Position numbers and translations under genes: made by a program. This document shows, in pieces, positions 47,901-56,108 of a DNA stretch of 64,000 nt (position 1 is its first letter; every line of letters begins with the position of its first letter). The notes under the pieces are model-generated. The model saw only the letters and a program-made list of their open reading frames with translations, did not search any database and was not told the origin of the DNA. This DNA comes from CCMP332 sp040218795. GTDB lineage: Bacteria > Bacteroidota > Bacteroidia > Cytophagales > CCMP332. The stretch is from contig JAVJQT010000001.1 in NCBI GenBank assembly GCA_040218795.1, forward strand, positions 186,001 to 250,000, given 5' to 3'.

Positions 47901-47954
47901 AGAATCAAAGTAAAAGACAACCATAAAACACACATTCATTGGTCAATAGATTGA
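38949..47954 (+). CDS. Giant RHS/YD-repeat protein with M15-peptidase-like C-terminal tip
   Basis: 3001 aa. Signal peptide (CASLLFVVFQSNSLFGQ), then an N-terminal region starting PGMATPNKAEPSKLEVGNYVGDVNIFSGNY, typical of SpvB/RHS-like shell proteins. Many YD repeats follow (for example TKYQFDERYNLIKSID, YVYDAAGNLHKSINDKGQ, YDHFGRIIAQKKYG), mainly within residues 1700-2500. The RHS core is about 2724-2830 (DHLGNTRLAYQ, YYPFGK, FTGKERDAESGYDYFEARLYDSDFGRF, DPLG). The last 170 residues differ: SSRHYDKNGAKAVDIG (H2916, D2926) and HIHW (H2995, H2997) resemble the zinc ligands of M15 D,D-/L,D-peptidases. A polymorphic toxin with a cell-wall-cutting tip is likely. No T9SS sorting domain. Confidence 0.85.
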   Translation: MTKLFTFCASLLFVVFQSNSLFGQIKGGNMPGMATPNKAEPSKLEVGNYVGDVNIFSGNYQNTIQLGSVSTPGGLSYTANLTYNSKNQVSNNPEHVGGIPYGNGWTVSVPSITVKTVSKKITKKNLNKANNIQFKKENFTNKELYEDGEPYYYYPFLSIPGEVSGRLILKEKIGERAVFVLDQFEKYVQAEFYNGVWDVILEDGRVFIFDYVKNNSRNAPNNRLDRFKYELVEQDIFALDSIDEIDTVCVKFDPNDPNTCLEEKIITKYAMSKKFHNQLMDLENNISHDLAKTIRPVLERTAWYPSQIYDPGKKDQMIFFQYETYGQINFHQEYLQNNFQFFFLEYVIEDVFGLFQGNTHDSGLFSSWDATYSVPQINVPDLSGLLPYMKAYDKFTEMGFLGNEAHNCGTVFRDIFLKSIIAADMSNGYIPVEKLDLNYQSFDVQNYANSNTQFSLQEANMLLWQNDPYVVRFDSLYSMKAVYQKGHIGDTNFLPFNASGSISFSNSNTNYWTRYRNLRSDEFLRKSHPQVRNYTQFDNANVFDIWIDPNNGSSLINDRNPYALNTNNSQYYFGRQKIKPTHTSLSFDHSFLESERIQGTDFVPGDNYEIRTTIQSNGAQLANFDIELVTGDLSASDVDDYIGTADAEATVNGINIFSNSGSPTKDYLDPEKVSAIPKSTSFFNTFNNLIKWSSGWSYNSSNKVYTSNNFTFPSLPNGFDGFHVRIGPATSDQFYNFGLKQTDRWDLDDSGSPSQLISNFSNFETYYSHYRNQISQSPNNPQFAWGNHSIHTYSQYRDDKHLRLWDTDPIPNNFGNGSTWYMMDKAQVAGFASSWLENNWNPKDYFHHRYWWNNFPLANVYCSPSGNPLGSFPNAPTLIDHNTSLTAIQINRMSKNPYVLKEVKKYKLSGYYDYLAEYLEVDTIWDDNLYEHLVFEYDIAQVINPATYSNSKRNIFLLSEVKRINLDNPNEFIATQFEYQIDPIITTELPCNAFFSNCPSSNTNLTFELGTIVLLNKIIDNLGGETLIEYSENEHAVFSSNFGELWDFGIINKKPVFNANISVLPPNIIQEVVYPVSRLGKIDQNGFPRYKDYEFEGLITDGNMLQYNSLKLINYNGATFQQSINGFEKATILLPPLDLTLANKRARLEYEHFGLFTNQSNYWTEIPDDHPYFFLGKVKSKKEYDENGQLIKEKKYTYKATKAYANYYHRRKFWTPSSSVCESEKLNANFNPGDQSSAFGEYYDLNLVKDGFGTSHANWYLKPNAADIRVSPFEDQKFMDCYDPPGGDSYFIRLVKEEEFDYYPVDQSSDNSNSNERIMEGGEMGYFHTIKEYSYYDADVYGRSSNDQYKKLLRKGAQGDTDDLIYLSDENMFWNAPSIMHNIPSSVLDYRKDKSFQPSWQLSATKSYTADDPNSYSLSEQYYMFDLQKLYRYKKLYGIYPCEGESFPSPKFINDVREDAWMIKFHYDHLKRNSLFQSITTNHKTGSEDVKRMEFLTYSDYKNGVISIDPDNYNVEYKNIPQEFCDLLSESGENSSSNTRAIKNHPLRRSTYLYDKLKISYQKSGIWEEYLIDEKGLKIKDLANKDQDVDNVFLNLSVLKTANIAIDDNRRSEFTNHLYSDHSNTMRINEDFLFYEDTEVELEVPNIKVRHLPDGSIEYYSDSMIQVITNKFMPVIPYHNIKYADVIGRNRFGQAMIMDDQKELRTLLEFPGRSYTWITDPVKTMKKYEYADAANGDYTIVLKDVACRYRVMNFGQFGVPDSKVEGFGLEDALKTKYQFDERYNLIKSIDPNQLVTEFKYDGFKRLSETKVNGKITNSYKYNYWNSHELGINNDNFNEKAEYNYLDAFTHYEDSTALFSRAHYDPLGREFHSATNSFNFDNQNFSSKTIHSGSIIYDSWDRAIKNYKPFKSQNNAVDPLFNFSGYFQENLLEANTRGLTFRTADFGLDINGSHAIHSITEIIDRNTLQSRVEASNAILNEIAPETEQIFKQLTVIDQDGKKNREFLNSKGQKVAQTSYLENAKINTYYVYDAAGNLHKSINDKGQVREFYYNSLGLMYKKIDPDAGVSLSWFDEKGNPEYLQDENLRAEGNGYIRKLEYDHFGRIIAQKKYGLINNISANYDFSTDLKTYSYEGDGTIFQLGNFKYEKRLEYGKAKFVKDYIRDELFDEYLCGLYSKGKLTRTEGFDESGRLIELNHYFYNINGMQSSYASQFNPEGISASEAGILNRIFYTYDRQGRLINKTIDLNTDGIIDYNYSYLFDHFGRLAELRSGLNKNLTENQKMLSFVYDDVKGHIINKKYFFHNASLINSQIDEINYTYEPKRERLKMLDSELMDYRLYYDDDTIGYEQFKPMGSTAFAGEYLTCSNNYNGNINAIQYTTKDQNTQWKTFYGYHYDKANRLVKADAFIKQEVSEEDDPSSFSPDGPGSRYKIGDAIYQYDDIGNLDYKEIGTWGSNGNNVDYLITDPELHFSNNKFRNANGINNAFTYDNNGNITMDLINNNVMYYGRANLPHTLVSNGINTTYKYNSSDTRIYKETDDGGSKSGEYYFRDQANQILAIFTKNNNGLSQWKHYLFAEEKYGSFDPKISQEPVFKGFNFVASRAIAQAGNYVLDNTKKYIDNSNLANELLYENLILGGGDVELSNINHCNSEANIPCLNHEFQDDFLDIKGARVIFKANTVLKPAEGFKIRAGTINIVFGDCEAPNDMLMAYKDSIMQNATFYQMDHLGNTRLAYQVENIDNVFNRTLSNVIDYYPFGKILREYSLQNEKFKFTGKERDAESGYDYFEARLYDSDFGRFLQVDPLGSKYPEFSPFNYTLNNPIGLIDKDGMEPTSNEKENGKKKFSDISVTDSDGNESTVTVKFQDTSDEKSSDNKVDKNLVEAVESAVKEAHKITSITEILITATTNGTHGTSSRHYDKNGAKAVDIGAVNGVNISSSPSDEVKELQNAFENQDGVRENFGPHLMKKSGSEYIHDGLTESLKEARIKVKDNHKTHIHWSID

Positions 47955-48871
47955 TTTTATTTTCAATTTGTGTTATTCAGATAAATATCACTTTAGCACA
48001 GATAAAAATTTCTGATGATAGTTATTTTTTAGCTATCGATTCCTGTCAAAGAAATATGGTTTACTTTCAATCATTTTCAGATGCTAATGATGAGTACTTG
48101 GAAGGCCATGTTTATAAATATGATATTAAAAATAGTATTAGAGCTAAAGTGGACAGTGACATTTTTATTGTAGATTTTTTAAAAGTAAAATTTCTTTCTT
48201 GTAATAAAATGATAATTTCTAATGGAACAGATATAACAGCCTATGATATTGACAATATGGATAAAGAGATAATATATTCTTGTAAACAAAATGAATTAAT
48301 ATTAGATTTTTCCATATCCAACAATAGTATATTAATCAGTTTGAAAGAAATAGATGACAACAAAATTCAAATAATTAATTATTCAATTCTTACTTCAAAA
48401 GAAAGTATAATTCATTCCGAAGATATTAGATATGTTAATGAATCATCCGACCTGGATTTATATGAAAATGAAAATTTCATTTTTATTAATTCAGCTGGTA
48501 TGGCAATAAGTTTTAATAAAGAAACTCAATATAGAGATACAATTGATTCTAATGTGACAGAATTATTATTTGTTGATCAAACCAATATTTATTATCTAAA
48601 ATCCAATTCTATTTGGAGATATAGCTTTAATACAAGTAAAAGATTTGATATAGTTTCTTCCGACAACCTAAAAGTAACCTTTTTTAATACTTATAAAAGT
48701 GGATTCTTTATCGGTTTAAATGATAATATATTAGTGTACAATGAGATAAAAGAAAAGGCCAAAATCGTAGAAGATTTACCAAAAGCAGAATATTTATTTT
48801 TCAGTAATGAGATTGCCATTTATAAGAACAAATTAAACTCCTTGTTTTTAATTAAAAATTTCGAATATTAA
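47951..48871 (+). CDS. Exported protein overlapping the RHS gene, candidate immunity protein
   Basis: About 306 aa, unrecognised family. I prefer TTG 47951, which overlaps the RHS stop (TTGA) and gives the signal peptide ILFSICVIQINITLAQ; TTG 47939 in the same frame is possible. The mature part is beta-rich, with repeated strands such as HVYKYDIKN, ITAYDIDN and IWRYSFNTS, suggesting a propeller. It has no sorting domain, so it would stay in the periplasm, where peptidoglycan lies. Position, very high A+T content and predicted location fit an immunity protein for the RHS peptidase tip, but this is inference. Confidence 0.6.
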   Translation: MILFSICVIQINITLAQIKISDDSYFLAIDSCQRNMVYFQSFSDANDEYLEGHVYKYDIKNSIRAKVDSDIFIVDFLKVKFLSCNKMIISNGTDITAYDIDNMDKEIIYSCKQNELILDFSISNNSILISLKEIDDNKIQIINYSILTSKESIIHSEDIRYVNESSDLDLYENENFIFINSAGMAISFNKETQYRDTIDSNVTELLFVDQTNIYYLKSNSIWRYSFNTSKRFDIVSSDNLKVTFFNTYKSGFFIGLNDNILVYNEIKEKAKIVEDLPKAEYLFFSNEIAIYKNKLNSLFLIKNFEY

Positions 48872-49350
48872 TTTCTAAATCCAGAATATAATTGGTTCTA
48901 GGTGAACAAATGCAAGACCTCTTCAACTGATCCTCCTCAGCCCCGGCTGATAAATATCAGCGCAGGGATAATGCTTAGCTGTACAAGAACCTTTTAACTT
49001 ATTGCACCGGGAATTCCAGCTTATTTTTATTACTTATTAAATTTGATGTTAATAATATTGGGATCCTCATTATCCCCAAGGAATCCCTTCGGGACAGGCG
49101 AGGATGAGTTTGGGGTATTAAAGGAAATCAGCTTCGGAAATGAAAACAAGTCTTTGATATACCCAAGCTTGGGTATTTCAGACAACTTCAAATTTGTATA
49201 GCTTCAAATCAAGCATTAGCAACGACTCAAATTAGGGAATCCAAATCCAAATCGTCCATCCATATCATACAAATGTTTGGCCGGACAAATGTTCACTTTG
49301 AGGTTAGTAAAAAGCTTAAAAATTACAATATGGTAACTTAACAAATAGTC
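48872..49350. other. Intergenic region with dispersed repeat, no gene seen
   Basis: No open frame of interest. About 48940-49067 is a copy of the intergenic repeat also present at 55799-55956. Around 49063-49110 an imperfect hairpin (ATCCTC with GAGGAT, inner CCCTTCGGG) occurs. The remainder towards 49350 is A/T-rich without a clear promoter. Confidence 0.55.
48940..49067. repeat. Intergenic repeat, copy 1
   Basis: Contains CCTCCTCAG, CTGATAAATAT and then a long stretch ACCTTTTAACTTATTGCACC followed by GGGAATTCCAGCTTA, ending in ATCCTC. The part 48989-49067 aligns with 55876-55956 over about 80 bases with few differences; the left part is shorter than in the other copies. Confidence 0.8.
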
Positions 49351-52300
49351 ATGAACAACAACACTCTTAGATTATTCTTTGTACTTTTCTTTTCTTTTTA
49401 TCATCATCACATTTATTGTCAAAACAACAATATCGGTGATATTTATGGAGGATATATAGAAATTCGCCATATAGGTTCAACAACTTATCATGTTTTCCTT
49501 CATGTATATAATGATTCTTTGGATGGACCACTTGATACCACTTTAGTGAATGCAATTAAAGTATACAATAGATCTTTATCCAATAGCCAAATTAATAATA
49601 TTTCGGTATCAAAGATTTTTGAGCAAATTTTACCTTTTAACCCACCTTGTGACTCTTCATTAACTCCCCCTACAATAAGACATACTCAATATAGAGGTTC
49701 CTTTAATTCTTCTACATATAGCAGTTATAACAATGGATTACTTTTTTTATTCCAAAATGCCAATAGAAAGTACCCAGCTCAAAACCTTAAATCCAATCAA
49801 GATATTACAATATGTTCATTTTGGTCAGGTACGCATTACGAAGAAAATGGAACTTTATATAATATTGGATTTAATTCTGCCCCAAGACCAAGATATGAAG
49901 AGTTTCCAATGATGGCACTATGTAATGATTTTTCATTTAGCAATGACCACTTTTGGACTGATGATGATGGTGATTCTTTGGCATGGTCACTTTATACACC
50001 ATTTGATAGTAGTGGAATTAATTCTGGGACTACTTCAATTTTCACTTCACCAAAAATTGACCCAAGATCTAAATTATCAAAAATTGATTGGAGTAGCGGA
50101 TTTAATGATACTTTGCAAATTCCTGGGACGAATAGTATAAATCATCTTCAAATTGATTCGATAACAGGTTTGATTACCACTACACCAAATTCTAGTTTGG
50201 GCTTCCATAATGTTGGGTTTTGGTGTAGAGAGTTTAAGGATGTTGATAATGACGGTGACAAAGAACTTATTGGTAGTATATTTTATGACATTGCATTATA
50301 TGTAAATAATTGTTTAAACACACCACCGTCATTTCCATTATCAATAAATACGGGAATTCCCTTTTCAACTTGTGAAGATAGTGTAACTCTCTTCACTAAT
50401 CTTTCTGGTAATCAAAATTATAGACATGAATGGTATTTTGGAGGCCCATTAGGAAACCAACCATTTAGTTCAAATGATACAATAGTAATCGGATCTAATA
50501 CTCCAGATACTGTTTGGATATGGGTTGAAGTATTTGACTTATTAGATACTTGCAATATAAGCAACTCTTCTAGTTTAATATATTTTTGAGGATTTAATAC
50601 AACAATCTCTTCTACTGGTCCAAATACAATTGATTGTATTGAAGGAGGCAATTTCCCGACACTTTCACTAGATAATGCATCTAGTTTTAGTAATTATTCA
50701 TTTCAATGGTATTTTACTAATGAGAATAATGTTACCGCTGCGGTTCCATTCGCAAACTCGAATCAATATTTAGCCAATCATCCAGGAAATTTCTTTCTTG
50801 TGACAATTAACAACTCAACTGGTTGCATTGATACGAGTAATGTAATTATTATAAACACTTTTTATGAATCCGAGTCATTTAGTATTTCATTATTGGGTGA
50901 CACAGTTTATTGTCAAGGAGAACCACTAAATAATTCTTTGTCAATAAATCCTGAAATTTCTCAGCCAACACTCCCACCTTTCTGGACCTTTGAGGTATAT
51001 AATGATTCAACTTACACTGGAAATTCTTTAAATAGTATCTCTGGAAATGGCGATTATTGGGTGATAATTACAAATCCAGTTGGATGTGTTTTTTTTACAG
51101 ATACAGTGACTATTAATATTGATACATTAAGTCTTCCCACTGACAGCATCACACTTGATTCAAACGCTCATCCGAATAATATCTATTGTATTAGCGATTT
51201 GATTAACCTAGTAAATCATGATTACCCAAACCCTTCTGAAGAACATTATTTGTCTGTTAATGGCATTTCAGAAGGAATTATATTTGATAATAATAATATT
51301 TATTCACATAAGTTAGATTATACGCGCTGGAATCGTTTAGTTGTAATTTCAATTCATGAAAATGGTTGTATTGATACGTTATTTGATCACAGTGTTTATG
51401 TTGTCCCAAGTGAATGCTGCAATAGTTTAAATTCTTATGAATTATTATATGGAAGACTAGATAATGCAATTAACTATGACGGAAGTTATTTAGTAGTGGA
51501 TGATATTTTAACAGACAAAGGATTAAGTTATGAAATTTCAGAGGGAAGATTTGCTTTTATGGGTGTTGCTACACACTATCTAGAAGGATTCGGTGGCATC
51601 GCTACGGGACCAAATATATACTTAGAAGATAGTTCAAGACTTCGTGGAGTTTTAACTTCTATGTTTGGATTTTGTGATACTATGTGGGGCGGAATTTATG
51701 TTGATACCGCAGGCTCCATAGATTTTGATTATAGTTTAATTCAAGATAGTTATTCTGGAATTAAACCAAATGCAGATGTTAGTAGTACCCCAAATTCAAC
51801 GCTAACATATAGGTTTAACGGGAATAACAATACATTTTTAAATAACTATATTAGTCTCACTTATTACGCAAATTCCTATGTCTATACTCCAAGAGATGGC
51901 ATTATTTCGGGCACATTTAGTTGCGAACCGGAAGACATGTTGTTTCCGTATGATTTAGTATCAAATGAAGAACAACACTCATATAGTTACAAAGCAATAG
52001 ATGTCTATGAAGGAAATTCATACTCAACTAATATTCACTTAGAACTGAGTTATGATTCGGCCTTATTGGATAACTCATTTGATTTTATAATAGAGAATCA
52101 TGTATATGGTATCTATATGAATCCATCAGCTCAATTCGACACTGTTGGAAATGCACATATTGAAAATCCGCTTGTTGCAGGATATTATACTGACGAAAAT
52201 GCTAATTATTTAACAATAGGATATGATTCCATAAACATGACTACACAAGTCCCAAGTGATTTTACATGGCAACAGACTGAAGAGTATGAAAACAATGAAC

Positions 52301-53313
52301 ACTTGAATGGACGTAAATATGCCGTCTATTCCATCAGTAGAAATCTGACGGTTGAACATTCTAGAATTTTTGGTGATGGTCTTAGTTTAGATGAGAATAA
52401 TGATTTTGATCAGGTTTACGGAATTAGTAATAATGAAGATGATTCTGTATTGTCAAATATCATCGAAAAGTTAGATGTCGCCATAGAAGCAAGAGAAGGA
52501 ACAACAGATTTAGTATTTTTAGATAATATTATGGATCAAAATGTAAAAGGTTTAAAATTTGCAAGTGGTGCTGATATAAGACTTGATTTGAATTGCAATC
52601 AATTTACTAAAGATACATTAATCGCACTAACCCAATATGGTATTTATGTTGAAAGTGGTGCTGAAATTTTAAATGATATAGGTGGAGATGGGACATTTGT
52701 CTCGCCAGCCGGAAATGGTTGGCCAGTTGATCCTTCAAGTACAGGTTATCCAAGTACAACTAATGGCTCTGGGGGAATACCTGATGTCTATAAGTGGGAT
52801 TGGCCCCTTAATTGGTATTCTATTTATGACAATAATGCTGCAACAGACTCTTCTCAACTTGGGTACAATTATTACACTTACTTAAACGAATTTTTTGGTG
52901 AAGCTGAGAAAAAAATTGATTGGCACTTAGATGCTGTTTATCCATCAGAACTTATTATTAGAACAATTATTTCTGATACAGCCTCACCAACTTGTGTGAA
53001 TGTGCCATCAATAGTATATCCACAGTCAAGAATTAATTCAATATTTAGGCAAAATTTAAATGGAAATGAAGAATTTAGAATATTACCAAACCCGGCTTAT
53101 AGAAATTTAAAGATTATTTTTCCTGCTGATTTTGAAAAAACTGTGAATATTAGAATTACTAGTTTGGAAGGGAAATTGGTACTTCAAAAGAATAATATTC
53201 TTTCTCAAAGCAATGAGATATTATTGAATGATTCATTGAATGGCTTTTATCTTGTTACAATACTATCCCAGAAAGGAAATGTTCTTAAACGTTCAAAACT
53301 TATAATAAATTAG
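49351..53313 (+). pseudogene. T9SS beta-helix surface protein gene interrupted by in-frame TGA
   Basis: One reading frame of 1321 codons is interrupted only by TGA at 50587-50589; the frame continues without other stops to 53313. The first part (412 aa) has signal peptide LFFVLFFSFYHHHIYCQ and GYIEIRHIGSTTYHVFLHVY, as in large Bacteroidota surface proteins. After the stop come Ig-like modules, then a parallel beta-helix region (GIYVDTAGSIDFDYSLIQDSYSG, YAVYSISRNLTVEHSRIF) and a type A sorting domain (FRILPNPAYRNLKIIF). Without readthrough the product lacks the sorting signal. Either a recent nonsense mutation or a sequence error. A restart at GTG 50800 would lack a signal peptide. Confidence 0.85.
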
Positions 53314-53314
53314 A

Positions 53315-54973
53315 ATGGCAATTAAATGTTATTCAATTTTGACAACACTAATTGCGCTAACTTTTCAATCACTAATAGCCCAATCATTAGTAGGAGAATG
53401 GTCTTATATTATCCCAGATGACCAGAAGATTGTTAGTATTTGCATAAATGATTCGGGCTATTTGGCATTCGGTCAAGGTAGAAATTTTGATGAATTTTCT
53501 GAGTTATTAAAAATAGACACTGCCGGTAATCTAATTTGGAGAAGAGGACTGAAATTTGCTGATACAACCATTTCAGATAGTTATAGCTTTGATATGGTGA
53601 AAGTGAAAAATGAACTGAGCTATTATACAAGCGGTTTCTATTTTGCTACGATTAGCTCAGATTATATTTTAAAAATTGATGATCTGGGTGATACTTTGTG
53701 GTCATATATTTATAACCCTTTTGGCATTTATCAAACTACAAGTAAGCTGACCACTTTAAGAGACAAAAGCCTATTGTCTGTAGGGTTTCAAGAACAAGGA
53801 GGAACGCAAGAGGATGTATTTGTAAGACGACTCGACAGCATGGGAAAGGTAATGTGGGAGAAAATGTATCCAATGCCTGGTAATCAAAGAGGTTTTGATA
53901 TTACGGAGATGTTGGACGGTAGCTTAATTGTATCAGCAAGAAGCGGTTTGAATAATTTAATTATGCGAATTGACTTTAATGGCAAATTCCTTGATAGTAT
54001 TATGATTCCAACGATATCTGGCAATGTTGTTTTTCAGGATGTAAATTTATTATTTGATAATGGTATTGGATTGGGAGTTGTATCACGAGTAGGAACCAGT
54101 ACTAATTTTGGTCAATTCATAGACTTAGATTCAGGCTTAAATATTCGTAAGAATCAGGCATTTGATCAAGGTGTTTATGATGGTCCTTATCTTCTTAGTG
54201 ACTCATCTTATATATTAAATATTTTTAAATCTAATGACAGTCTTAGTGTTGTTAACATCAATTCGAATTCTTTATCCCCTCTTTGGTCAATACCTTATGG
54301 TCAAGTACCTACCGCTATTAAATTTGTTGAGTCCTTGGTTTCACAAGGACAAGATTTAATCGTTGCTGGTTACGATGATACAGGCTCAAATCAGGATTAC
54401 TGGCTAGCCAAAATCTCAGGAGTTGGTGAAGAATGGATCCCTGACCGATGTGCCTATCAGCCTCCAATAGCCGGCTTTGACTATGAATACAACTATCCTG
54501 TGCTTACACTCAGAGATACTTCTTCCGGCGGATTAAAATACCTTGATACAGTTTATACCTGGCAATGGAATACAAGTGTAGGTACAAATGGAACAGATGA
54601 TAGTCTTGTGGTCTTTTTTGATACTGCGATAACCAAAACAATTGACATTGAACTAGTGATTGGAAACTGGTACGGCTGTACTGATACAGTAAATCAAACT
54701 TTGGTCTTAGGCGAAACGGGTCTTGAATTATATAAAGAATTAGACGTTAAGGTATTTCCCAACCCGGTTAAGGATATTTTGAATGTCCATATTGCTGAAG
54801 TTCAAGGTGATGTTTTATTCAGCCTTTACGACCTTCAAGGCAGGCTCCAATTCAATCAAGTACTTTATAAAGATAAAAACACTATTTCTATATCCGAATT
54901 ACCTCAGGGGCTATATATCTATGATCTAAGAACTAATGCTCAGGTAAATCGAGGGAAATTAATCAAAAAGTAA
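53315..54973 (+). CDS. T9SS type A sorting domain protein, propeller-like
   Basis: 552 aa. Signal peptide ending LTFQSLIAQ. Residues about 25-370 form repeated short blades (ILKIDDLGDTLWSYIYN, VFVRRLDSMGKVMWEKMYP, NLIMRIDFNGKFLDS) typical of a beta-propeller of the delta-60-like type. A PKD-like module follows (PPIAGFDYEYNYPVLTLRDTS), then the sorting domain (DVKVFPNPVKDILNV, LYDLQGRLQFNQV, LPQGLYIYDLRT). ATG is one base after the stop of the interrupted gene, so the two are probably one transcript. Confidence 0.85.
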   Translation: MAIKCYSILTTLIALTFQSLIAQSLVGEWSYIIPDDQKIVSICINDSGYLAFGQGRNFDEFSELLKIDTAGNLIWRRGLKFADTTISDSYSFDMVKVKNELSYYTSGFYFATISSDYILKIDDLGDTLWSYIYNPFGIYQTTSKLTTLRDKSLLSVGFQEQGGTQEDVFVRRLDSMGKVMWEKMYPMPGNQRGFDITEMLDGSLIVSARSGLNNLIMRIDFNGKFLDSIMIPTISGNVVFQDVNLLFDNGIGLGVVSRVGTSTNFGQFIDLDSGLNIRKNQAFDQGVYDGPYLLSDSSYILNIFKSNDSLSVVNINSNSLSPLWSIPYGQVPTAIKFVESLVSQGQDLIVAGYDDTGSNQDYWLAKISGVGEEWIPDRCAYQPPIAGFDYEYNYPVLTLRDTSSGGLKYLDTVYTWQWNTSVGTNGTDDSLVVFFDTAITKTIDIELVIGNWYGCTDTVNQTLVLGETGLELYKELDVKVFPNPVKDILNVHIAEVQGDVLFSLYDLQGRLQFNQVLYKDKNTISISELPQGLYIYDLRTNAQVNRGKLIKK

Positions 54974-54986
54974 TGACCTCAATACT

Positions 54987-55040
54987 AGTCTTCCTCAGAA
55001 AGGTTTTTTATAAGAACTTTTACTGATTAATATAAAGGGA
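54987..55040. repeat. Intergenic repeat, partial copy 2
   Basis: TCCTCAGAA, a T-run and CTTTTACTGATTAATATAA match the left part of the copy at 55798-55850 in the same orientation. It lies between two convergent genes; the AGG-T6 segment might also help end transcription. Confidence 0.7.
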
Positions 55041-55053
55041 GGAATTACAAGTA

Positions 55054-55692
55054 TCAACCCCCTTCATTTAAATGAAAGTCTAATAGTGTTAAATGAATCC
55101 TTGAATTAAACCAAAAGAAGTACGAAAAATTAGCTTCTATGATACCTATGTTTTTAACAATCTTTAAATCGCTGCCACCTGCTGAACTTCCATAATTAAA
55201 TTCTCTTGTTACATTACTTACAGAAGCATATGTAGTTCCTTCAAGGGTATAATTAATTAAGTTTTCTTTTACAATAACACTATCGGTATCTACAAGTCTA
55301 ATCCAAAGATCTCCCGGAGTCAGAGGAAATTTTAGGTCAAATGAATAAAAACTTGAATTAATAGTATTGCTGCTTAAAAATGTAATATTGGAATCACTGA
55401 CGAGATAAATGCCGGAATCCTGCTTTAAAGCATTTTTAAAAATTAATACCTCATATTCGGCTGAATCTGCTGAGATAATATCTTTGCTAACTATTTCAAT
55501 CTTCACAGTATCAGTTGTACTATCATTAAGATTAAATCTTTTATAAATCCAATAGTTACCCACTTCTAAGGGATAATCACTTTTTTGGAATGTTTTATCT
55601 ACAACCAATGGGCTCGGTGAAGAGTCTTTCTTAGAATTACAGCTAAATATTAACAAAAAGGAACAGCCGAATATTAAAGCATTTATATTCAT
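55054..55692 (-). CDS. Putative lipoprotein
   Basis: 212 aa. The N-terminus MNINALIFGCSFLLIFSCNSKKDSS has a lipobox (LIFSC, Cys18), so the protein is probably lipid-anchored and exported. The mature part starts with FQKSDYPLEVGNYWIYKRFNLNDS, a start often seen in Bacteroidota lipoproteins of unknown function, and is rich in beta strands and Ser/Asn. ATG start. It faces the T9SS gene at 53315 and lies between two copies of the intergenic repeat. Confidence 0.72.
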   Translation of the reverse strand: MNINALIFGCSFLLIFSCNSKKDSSPSPLVVDKTFQKSDYPLEVGNYWIYKRFNLNDSTTDTVKIEIVSKDIISADSAEYEVLIFKNALKQDSGIYLVSDSNITFLSSNTINSSFYSFDLKFPLTPGDLWIRLVDTDSVIVKENLINYTLEGTTYASVSNVTREFNYGSSAGGSDLKIVKNIGIIEANFSYFFWFNSRIHLTLLDFHLNEGG

Positions 55693-56048
55693 AATGGTTG
55701 AAATTGGCTTGTATGAATCAGGCTATTAAAGATAAACCTAATAGTAAACATAATTATTATGTGGTCTTTAAGTCTAAGCTGATTCAAACCCCTAAACCAG
55801 TCCTCCTCAGAATGGTTTTTTAAAAAAACTTTTACTGATAAATATAAGGGTCGGAAGGGTGTTAGTTGTGCGATGACCTTTTTAACTTATTGCATCGGGA
55901 ATTCCAGCTTAGTTTTATTACTTTTTAATTTTTATGTTAATAATATTCGCATCCTCGGTACTTGGGAGGACGAGATTGGGTGGTAAATGTATTTATAATA
56001 GGGGTTGTCTGTGAATCTGAAACTGTCTTTGTTTGACCCCGTGGCATC
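55693..56048. other. Intergenic region with repeat copy 3, no gene seen
   Basis: No gene is supported. It holds the repeat copy at 55799-55956 and a short A/T-rich part before the lipoprotein start. The right end leads into the terminator of the minus-strand operon. Confidence 0.55.
55799..55956. repeat. Intergenic repeat, copy 3 (longest)
   Basis: Starts with CCTCCTCAGAATGGTTTTTT, continues CTTTTACTGATAAATATAAG, then TTTTTAACTTATTGCATCGG and GGGAATTCCAGCTTAG, ending at ATCCTC. Its left part matches copy 2 and its right part matches copy 1. No terminal inverted repeats or gene inside. Confidence 0.8.
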
Positions 56049-56078
56049 AAAAAAAAGCAGACCCACTAAGACCTGCTT
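56049..56078 (-). terminator. Rho-independent terminator of the minus-strand operon
   Basis: Read on the minus strand: AAGCAG, a loop of 12, CTGCTT and then a run of T (plus-strand A-run from 56049). It lies about 30 bases behind the stop of the 955-aa gene. Confidence 0.75.
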
Positions 56079-56108
56079 ACATACTCGCACAACCAAAAAC
56101 AATAATGG

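Noticed and set aside
50587..50640. TGA as selenocysteine, given a hairpin AATACAA-TTGA-TTGTATT about 35 bases downstream
   Set aside because: The hairpin is too far away and A/T-rich, without the usual bacterial SECIS loop features; the protein is a surface repeat protein, not a redox enzyme.
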